Of a stretch of DNA of 64,000 bases, positions 57,101-64,000 are shown in pieces. Positions within the stretch are counted from its first letter, which is position 1. The number at the start of each line of letters is the position of its first letter. The notes under the pieces are model-generated. The model worked only from the letters and a program-made list of their open reading frames with translations, was not told the origin of the DNA and made no database searches. Where the stretch lies: assembly GCA_036435485.1 (NCBI GenBank), contig CM071597.1, positions 175,504,147-175,568,146 on the forward strand. The letters are read 5' to 3'. Position numbers and translations under genes: made by a program. The stretch comes from Saposhnikovia divaricata (lineage: Eukaryota > Streptophyta > Magnoliopsida > Apiales > Apiaceae).

Positions 57101-57384
57101 TTTTTTTCCTTTTTTAATAATATTATTGAATAATATTATTTATTCAAATTTTGAATAACTTTCATACCCAAATCAGGGCTGTCCTATCCGGATAAAATTT
57201 TGCTTGAATAAACTCCGATCGATTTTAATTAATAAATAATAATAACTTTTTACAAATTATTATTAAATAATAATATTTTCTTGTAATTTGTGTGGGGGTC
57301 CTAACCCTGATAGACCTTAATTGAGGTCTAACTAAACCCTCAAATTGTCCAGGTCTGGGGTCTTCAGGACCTCAGCTCTAAGGC

Positions 57385-57705
57385 CTGGTCGTGAGGCTTA
57401 CGATCTCAATCCACGACATGGATTGAGGTCGTGTAAGGCCATCAATTTAGGCTGGTCGTGAGGGTTACGACCTCAATCCACGACCTGGATTGAGGTCGTG
57501 TAAGGCCTTCAATTTAGGCTGGTCGTGAGGCTTACGACCTCAATCCACGACTTGGATTGAGGTCGTGTAAGGCCTTCTTTTGACACTGGTCGTAAGACTT
57601 TAGACCTCAATTCAAGAGCTGGATTGAGGTCTTCGAATGCTCAGACCTCAACTATAACCTACATTGAGGTCTTGAAGTGCTTAGACCTTGATTCAAGAGC
57701 TGGAT
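57385..57705. repeat. 67-bp tandem repeat, each unit a hairpin
   Basis: Units start at 57385, 57452, 57519 and 57586 (CTGGTCGTGAGG...), exact 67-bp steps, with a fifth, diverged block to 57705. Each unit has CGACCTCAATCC, a 7-nt loop and GGATTGAGGTCG (perfect 12-bp stem at 57468-57498). The array ends where the Athila-type LTR begins at 57709. Confidence 0.93.
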
Positions 57706-57708
57706 TGT

Positions 57709-59272
57709 TGATAAATGGATTTTATATCCATTTAGAGCATTTCAAATCAGCTTAAATTGATTGCTTTGGCCTCAAGTTTGTCGTAGTTTTGTTGTGTTTT
57801 GTGTAATTGTGCAGGGTTGAAGAAATGTCGATTAAGGGTGAAGTTTCCGTCATTTTGGAGTTGATTTATGTTATGGAATGAAGAATGGAGGCTAATGTCA
57901 GCTACCAAGAAGTATGCAAGTCAAGAAGGATTAAAGACGGAAGCTCATACAAAAGGAACGGGAAGAAAAGGCTGAAAAACGAAGAAATCATGCAGAAAAA
58001 ATCCATCAGATTGCCGCTGGGCAGTCTGCGCCAAAAGCTGAGCAGACTGCGCCAGAATGGGAGCTTGTATACAGATTGAGCCCGCGCAGACTGCGCCAAA
58101 GCCGCGCAGGGTGCGCCAGGTGCGGCCAGAATTGCAGAAAATTACCCTTTTGCCCCTGTTCGAGTTCTGATTGAATTTTAAGTAGTTTCTTCTAATTCTA
58201 ATTGTAATTTAGGATATTTTCTTGCTGGGCAAGACTTGGAGTGCTTATATAAACACATCCAACCCTTGTAAAAATTGTAAAATTACTTAGAATTAATTAG
58301 CTTTGCAAGGGAGAAAAGGAGAGAAGGATTCAACGCTCATGACAAGCAACGGATCTAGATCTACTTCATCTTTTGTGTTATTTTGGATTCTAGATTTGTT
58401 TTCTCAACTCTTTGTTTTATTAATATAATTACTTCTTTTATTCATATCTTGTTTTATATCATGGTTTCATCAGATCCCATGATAACGAGTGGTTCAATTA
58501 TGAGCTAATCGTTGTCATGGGATTCTAACGGATTTATATATGTAACTTAGTAGTTTGATTGCTTTAAAGATTTATGTGTGGTGAATTCTTGATATCCTCG
58601 TATGGTTAATCTTAATGCTTTTAGATGCGTAGCTAACATCTAAATTGAATTGTTAATCTCTTGCGAAACGAGAGTGGATCTTGAGATTCAGAACTTGCCA
58701 TGCTAGCATAGGATAGGTTGATGTTTTAAATCATGATTTGTGGCGTAAATAGAGATATTATGCTGCCATATGTGATCTTAATAGACAACTTGTTCTTCAA
58801 CCGTTATGTTTTCAAATCTTATAGAGATATAGGGTCTAAACATAATTGGTGTCTACCCATCATCTATCTATTTTGTGGATGTATGTGTAGTTTGGTGTTA
58901 GTATACCGAGAAGTAGCTTATACTTGTTTCGTGTTGTCTGATCAGATATCAAAACCATCACATGCATTGATTAAAGGCATCGACTCTAAGTGAAGTATTT
59001 AATGAAGTTAGGATCCCATGTTTATACTCTTATAAGTAATTCGATTTCAATTCTCATTAGTTAATTTAATTCTTAGTTTAATATTTTGCTTTTAGTTTAA
59101 TTTAGTTAATTAAAATCCCAATTAGTTAATTGTCTTAGCAGTTAGTTAAAACCATACATTGTTGCATAAGTACATCTACTGAATTAAAACCTATACCAGA
59201 TCTCTACGGAACGAACTCGATTTTATCTATATTACTTGTGACCACGTATACTTGCGTGATATTGTGTTAACA
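57709..59272 (+). repeat. 5' LTR of the Athila-type element
   Basis: TGATAAATGGATTTTATATC...GTGTTAACA, 1564 bp. TATATAAA at 58246-58253 is the likely TATA box. Related to the solo LTR at 1481-8158. Confidence 0.93.
58010..58135 (+). repeat. GC-rich patch with CAGACTGCGCCA motifs
   Basis: GGCAGTCTGCGCCA, GCAGACTGCGCCA (twice) and GCGCAGGGTGCGCCA within 126 bp, about 110 bases before the TATA box. Same patch in the truncated right LTR, where two of the CpG sites have become CA. Confidence 0.75.
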
Positions 59273-59278
59273 AGTTTT

Positions 59279-59296
59279 TGGCGCCGCTGCCGGGGA
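59279..59296 (+). other. Primer-binding site, tRNA-Asp type
   Basis: TGGCGCCGCTGCCGGGGA, one base off the TGGCGCCGTTGCCGGGGA complementary to tRNA-Asp, used by Athila elements. Six bases from the LTR end. Confidence 0.93.
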
Positions 59297-59412
59297 TCAT
59301 CGGTGTTTTATTTTTGGTTTATGTGCTTGTCAATAGTGGTCGTTAGCGTTCACTGACTCGGATTTCTTACTTAGTTTGTTTGTTTCGTGGTGTTTCAGGT
59401 ACTTGAACGTAT

Positions 59413-60288
59413 ATGCGAACACGTTTGCGAACTCGTAAACTGGCAGAAGAAGAACTTGCAGCTGCAAAAGAGATGGCAGATTTACCAGCAGCAGCTAAGG
59501 CTTTGAAGGATTATTCTCAGCCTAAGATCAATGACATTCAGTCTAGCATTGTCAGACCAGCTATTGCAGCTAATACTTTTGAAATCAAGTCGGGAACTAT
59601 TCAGATGCTACAGAGTTCGGTTCAGTTTGGGGGTGCTCCTACGGAGGATCCTAACATGCATATTCGGGACTTTATCGAGATCTGTGATACTTTCAAGTTT
59701 AATGGTGTGCCGGATGATGCGATCAAATTGAGACTTTTCCCATTCTCTCTGAGGGATAAGGCTAAGGGCTGGTTACACTCTTTACCAGCCGGTTCCATTA
59801 CTACATGGGAGGATCTTGCTCAGAAATTTCTTACTAAATTCTTCCCTATGGCGAAAACCGTAGCAATAAGGAACCAACTAACTCAATTTCAGCAGCAATC
59901 TGGTGAATCTTTGTGTGAGGCTTGGGAACGTTATAAGGAGATGCTTCGTAGGTGTCCACATCATGGCATGCCTGATTGGATGGTTATTAACGGTTTCTAC
60001 AATGGGTTGGGAGCATAGTCTAGACCTTCGCTAGATGCAGCATCAGGTGGAGCTATGTGGGCTAAGAGCTATGAGGAGGCTTATGATCTTATTGAGACGA
60101 TGGCTGCTAATGAATATCAAAATCCAACCCAGAGGCTTTCTCAAGGCAAAGTAGCAGGTATTTTTGAAGTGGATACAGCTTCAGCTATTGCAGCTCAGTT
60201 GAAGGTGTTGACTATGAAGGTGGATTCTCTTGCTAATTGTGGAATTCAGCAGGTTGCTAGTATTTGTGAGTTATGTGCAGGCACATGA
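59413..60288 (+). pseudogene. Athila-type gag, N-terminal part
   Basis: ATG at 59413 gives MRTRLRTRKLAEEELAAAKE. The retrotransposon gag domain follows: DPNMHIRDFIEICDTFKF, IKLRLFPFSLRDKAKGWL, ITTWEDLAQKFLTKFFP, FQQQSGESLCEAWERYKEML. It forms the particle shell. One TAG (60016-60018) interrupts a frame that continues to 60288 (AKSYEEAYDLIETMAANEY), where a further shift precedes a CELC-like zinc-binding start. Confidence 0.93.
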
Positions 60289-61153
60289 GACAAGTCAGTG
60301 TGCTATCTCTTCTGAATTAGCATAGTTCGTGAGTAATTTCCAGAGACCTGCGGCACCAGTTCCAGCTACTTATCATCCAAGCAACATGAATCATCCCAAT
60401 TTCAGCTGGAGCAACAATCAAGGTGCTCAACAACCTTATCAGCAACAGTTTCAGGGACAGTAAGCAAAGCCATTCAATCAGGGCTATCAACAACCATATG
60501 CTCCAAGGCCACCATATCAACCTCCAGGATTTCAGCAGCAACAGCCCTAGGCTCATGTGGGGCAATCTTCTAATGAAAAATTAGAAATGGATGAGTTGAG
60601 GATGATGATTAAAAGCCTGTCAGTTTCTCAAAAGACCTTGGAGAACCAGATTGGGCAACTTGCTAGTGCTTTACTTAGTAGGCAACAAGGAACTTTGCCT
60701 AGTGATATGGATAATCCAGGCAGAAGGGAAAGCAAAGAACAGGTCAATGCAGTTACTTTGAGTTCTGGAAAAGTCACGAGGGATCCTAAATCAGCAGCTA
60801 AGGAAGATGAAGATGTTCAGAATCAGCAGGTTGAAAAATTTACAGTGTCAGAAATTGAGAAATCTGATTTAGTGGTTGATCAGCTTGATGGTGAGAAGAG
60901 CAAGAAACCTGTTGAAAAGTCTACTCCGGAGCAATCTTCAAAGAATAATCAGATCTATCCTCCTCCTCCATATCCTGGACGCTTACAGAAAAGTCAAGAG
61001 AAACAGTTTCAGAAGTTTATGGATGTCTTCAGGAAATTGTCCATTAACATTCCTTTTGTTGAAGCATTGGAGCAGATGCCGAGATATGCAAAGTTCAAGA
61101 AGGATATTTTGTCACGAAAGAGAAGGTTGGATGAATTGAAACAGTGGCATTAA
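60289..61153 (+). pseudogene. Athila-type gag, C-terminal linker
   Basis: Starts with a damaged zinc-binding stretch, then a Q/P-rich region with stops at 60462 and 60548. From 60557, 198 codons: helical LDEL/MIKSLSVSQKTLENQIGQLA, NAVTLSSGK, and the conserved PPPPYPGRLQKSQEKQFQKF, VFRKLSINIPFVEALEQMP and ILSRKRRLDE before protease. A shift near 61140 moves the frame. Confidence 0.88.
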
Positions 61154-62075
61154 CAGAGGAGTGTAGTGAAGTTCTGCGGCAGAAGTTGCCACCCAAACTT
61201 AAAGATCCGGGAAGTTTCACCATCCCGTGTACTATTGGAAACCTTTCTTTCAGCAAGTGCTGTGTGATTTGGGAGCTAGCATCAATCTCATGCCTTTATC
61301 TGTTTTCAAGCAACTTGGTATACCGGAGCCAAAGCCAACCAACATCTCTTTGCAGTTGGCTGATAGGTCGATCACGTATCCGAGGAGTATAGTGGAGGAT
61401 GTCTTAGTGAAAGTTGATAAGCTCATATTTCCTGCCGATTTTGTGATTCTAGATTTTGAAGAAGACAAGAAGATTCCCATAATCTTGGGAAGGCCGTTTT
61501 TAGCTACGGGTCGTACTTTGATCAATGTGCAAAAAGGAGAGTTTACAATGAGGGTGCAAGATCAGAATGTCACCTTTAATGTCTTCAAGGCCATGAAATT
61601 TTTGACAGAGGATGAAGAGTGTTGCATTATGGAAATAGTTGATACGGGTCAGAGAAAGAAGTTTGATCAATTGTTGAGCGAAAAATCGGACACACTCAAG
61701 CATCACATCAGGGATTCCATTGACAGTTCTTCAATTCGAGATCTCTCGAATGTAAAGCTTGGGAAACTTCCACCACATTTGAGGTATGTATTTTTGAATA
61801 ATGAGCTAGTGATTTTTGAAGAGGGGCATGATAACGTGTTGCGAAGGTGGAAAGCCGATGATAAGGAAGAAGAAAGTTTTGTTCAACCGTTCGAGTCGGA
61901 GAAGCACCTTAGAGGTGTGAAGAAGAAAAAGAAGAAGATTAGGCCGTTGGGTGGTAAAATTAGATTGAAGTCTGACGGGAGAGATTTGTGGAAAGCAAGC
62001 AAACAAGATGTCAACGTTCATATGAATGGTCTTTCGGTTGAGGACGGTTCAGTTGTTCTTTTGAAACCGCCATGA
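61144..62075 (+). pseudogene. Athila-type protease with truncated pol tail
   Basis: ALTEECSEVLRQKLPPKLKD and FTIPCTIGNLSFSKC in one frame, then a shift near 61258 to CDLGASINLMPLSVFKQLG, where D (61266-61268) in D-L-G-A is the catalytic Asp. VILDFEEDKKIPIILGRPFL is the second protease signature. After ~150 residues comes LPPHLRYVFL, like the start of RT, but the RT fingers, palm and the rest are absent; the frame instead ends in a basic KKKKKIRPLGG stretch and VHMNGLSVEDGSVVLLKPP, which may be a relic of the integrase C-terminus. This suggests an internal deletion that kept the frame. Confidence 0.85.
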
Positions 62076-63585
62076 GTTGAGGAAGTAACGTCAAGCTATT
62101 GACGTTAAACAACCGCTTCGTGGGAGGCAACCCACGTGTTTCAACAATTAGGTATGTTTTCTGCTATCCCTTGTATTTACTTCCATTCAATGCGGACACT
62201 GAATATTCTAAGTTTGGGGGTGGTTTTGGGGGATAAGTAGTGTTTTGTAGCATTTGTAGTGTAGTTGTGTCATTGTGTTCATGTAGGAAATCATATTTTG
62301 CATGATAGTAATAGTTCATTCATGTATGTTCGTGTTGTTTATGTTTGTTTCATATAGGACATTCTGTTATTGTGTTTTTATACCATGTGAATTCATTTTA
62401 GTTGCATTTTCATGGCATGCATTTTTCATGATCCCTTAGGATGAGCTAATTCTGATTGGTAGATCGATGTCTAATTGAGTGTGGTAATGATGAATAGAGG
62501 GTTGATTTATAGTTCCTATGAAATTGACTTGCAAGATTCAGAAACAAATTATTTACACAGTCTCATTAGGTTGCTTTTGGGCTAGATTGAGGTCATGCTT
62601 GTTTGGTTGTTTGAGATTTAATCACTTGATTATATTTATAATTTTCGTTATTCCCTTGATAGCGTAGTAGCACTAAAGTCTAAGTTTGAGGGAAAACAGG
62701 GATTTCATGCTAGTTGTTGGCTAGGTGTCAAATGGCTAGTAGCCGGCTCATATTTATATGAGTAGTCTAGGGTTGGAAATGAGAAAGGCTCATTCCAGAT
62801 CGCAAAAAAAAAAAGAAAAAGAAAAGAAAAAAAGAGTGATGTGAATGTTTATATGCAAATTAACCAGGGTGAGCTCTTTAATACTCGAGCTATTAAGTTC
62901 GTGGCGACTCTGTGCCTAGTGACCTAAGGCTTTTATAGTCTGGGATCCACTAACCTAACGCTCCCTACATGGGTATTATTGTATAAGCCTTTTGGGGTCT
63001 CATCCATTGCACGGTTAAATAAGCATGCTTGTATATATGTGTCGTAGTAGTTAGTAATAAAGCATGAATTTCTGTCTACCTTGGATAAGGATGAAGGTGT
63101 TTCTAGGTTATGAAGTGTTTACCGTCTATTCTAGTTATAAACCTGTGATTGTCTTGACGAAGGGCATGTATGATTTTGATCTAGTGTTGGGAGTATTCTG
63201 ATGAGCATCGCACACACGCACGTTCTGTTCATGTATTGTTAGTATACGGGGACTTAGCCGAGCTCTACTTGGAGTTATTTGCATTCCTTGAGATATGTGC
63301 TTGCTAGTTGGTTTTGGTTAGTTTGAAGGGGATCGTTGCATTTTCATATTAGTTGCATTCATGCATTGCATTGTTTTCGCATTGTTTAGTTAGAAGAATT
63401 TTGTGGGTACATTCACTATAGGCCCTCACGAGACCTTCCTCGTCCACTAGGGCTGCCTAGGGGTTTAAAGGGCTTGTTGCATAAGCCAAATGCAACTGTG
63501 ATCACCTATGGAAGTGGTACTAGTTAGTTAGATAGTTTTTAATTGTTTATGCTTGAGGACAAGCATCGGTTTAAGTTTGGGGGTG
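62076..63585 (+). other. 3' untranslated region of the Athila-type element
   Basis: 1.5 kb without a gene. Near 62120-62140, CGCTTCGTGGGAGGCAACCCACG contains an inverted TGGGAGGCAACCCA motif that usually follows pol in Athila elements. A second polypurine-like tract, AAGTTTGGGGGTGG, is at 62211-62224. Confidence 0.7.
63573..63585 (+). other. Polypurine tract of the Athila-type element
   Basis: AAGTTTGGGGGTG directly before the right LTR. Confidence 0.93.
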
Positions 63586-64000
63586 TGATAAATGGATTTT
63601 ATATCCATTTAGAGCATTTCAAATCGGCTTAAATTGATTGCTTTGGCCTCAAGTTTGTCGTAGTTTTGATGTGTTTTGCGTAATTGTGCAGGGTTGAAGA
63701 AATGTCGATTAAGGGTGAAGTTTCCATCATTTTGGAGTTGATTTACGTTATGGAATGAATAATGGAGGCTAATGTCAGCTACCAAGAAGTATGCAAGTCA
63801 AGAAGGATTAAAGACGGAAGCTCATGCAAAAGGAACGGGAAGAAAAGGCTGAAAAACGAAGAAATCATGCAGAAAAAATCCATCAGATTGCCGCTGGGCA
63901 GTCTGCACCAAAAGCTGAGCAGACTGCACCAGAATGGGAGCTTGTATGCAGATTAAGCCCGCGCAGACTGCGCCAAAGCCGCGCAGGGTGCGCCAGGTGC
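63586..64000 (+). repeat. 3' LTR of the Athila-type element, truncated
   Basis: First 415 bp of the LTR; continues beyond the window. About 11 differences from 57709-58123. Confidence 0.93.

Larger units (their letters stand above)
55123..57708 (-). mobile_element. 3' end of a Tat/Ogre-type Gypsy element
   Basis: LTR at 55123-55698, then a polypurine tract and about 2 kb of non-coding, repeat-rich DNA on the minus-strand upstream side, cut at 57708 by the Athila-type element. Tat lineages are known for long 3' untranslated regions filled with tandem repeats, which matches 56075-56710 and 57385-57705. Pol lies beyond the inserted element, out of the window. Left flank cccac at 55118-55122 would be its target duplication. 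Confidence 0.7.
57709..64000 (+). mobile_element. Athila-lineage element without RT/integrase, cut by window end
   Basis: LTRs at 57709-59272 and 63586 onward, Asp-tRNA primer-binding site, gag and protease, polypurine tract. The interior is only 4.3 kb. The frame after protease leads quickly to a short C-terminal tail and the GGGAGGCAACCCACG region that normally follows pol in Athila elements; RT, RNase H and integrase cores are missing. It resembles non-autonomous gag-bearing derivatives (TR-GAG type), here with protease. LTRs differ at about 11 of 415 sites, many of them C/T or G/A. Confidence 0.88.

Noticed and set aside
57885..58079. 64-codon frame in the Athila-type LTR, repeated at 63762
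   Set aside because: Repeated only as part of the LTR pair, no domain, and it crosses the GC-rich word patch.

Overview
This window is plant nuclear DNA, almost entirely a nest of LTR retrotransposons in AT-rich intergenic sequence. Evidence for a plant: Ty1-copia, chromovirus, Athila-type and Tat/Ogre-type elements with tRNA-derived primer-binding sites, a Stowaway MITE, and a fragment of the jasmonate receptor gene COI1. The repeat style suggests a eudicot, possibly an asterid such as Apiaceae; that is a guess. No prokaryotic feature and no complete host gene was found.

Layout. (1) 110-41699 is one Sirevirus-like (SIRE/Maximus type) Copia element with 1050-bp LTRs and a perfect 5-bp target duplication (gtttc). 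Its own sequence is about 14.5 kb; the rest is later insertions: an Athila-type solo LTR (1481-8158) that itself holds a 5.1-kb solo LTR (2030-7141); a Tekay-like chromovirus on the minus strand (13551-30444) that holds a solo LTR (21767-25143); and another solo LTR of that family (34408-37902). Each has a perfect 5-bp duplication. Gag, protease, integrase, RT and RNase H are recognisable but broken. Between RNase H and the 3' LTR lies about 6.5 kb of extra sense-strand coding sequence of unknown function. (2) 41700-47148 is the least transposon-dense part: two exon-like stretches (42431-42792, plus), weak minus-strand exon-like stretches, three copies of a repeat ending in tandem gattcgtata units, a COI1 fragment bounded by that repeat, and a Stowaway MITE. 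(3) 47149-52985 is a complete but decayed Copia element with 308-bp LTRs (duplication gaagt). (4) 52986-55122 is AT-rich intergenic DNA with a putative hAT-like MITE. (5) 55123-57708 is the 3' end of a minus-strand Tat/Ogre-type Gypsy element with LTR, polypurine tract and a repeat-rich 3' untranslated region. (6) 57709-64000 is an Athila-lineage element, cut by the window edge, that has gag and protease but no RT or integrase core.

How parts fit. Hand comparison of LTR pairs gives roughly 3.7% difference for the large Copia, 2.9% for the small Copia, 2.7% for the Athila-type element and 1.7% for the nested chromovirus, which agrees with the nesting order. The most unusual signals are: TTGACAGC/GCTGTCAA motifs spread through the LTR, untranslated and coding parts of the large Copia; its large accessory region with promoter-like and leader-like sequences; three unrelated arrays of short perfect hairpins; a histone H3 tail-like peptide in one LTR subfamily of the chromovirus; the captured COI1 piece; and a chromovirus whose interior looks much older than its LTRs. 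No LTR element here looks able to move by itself.
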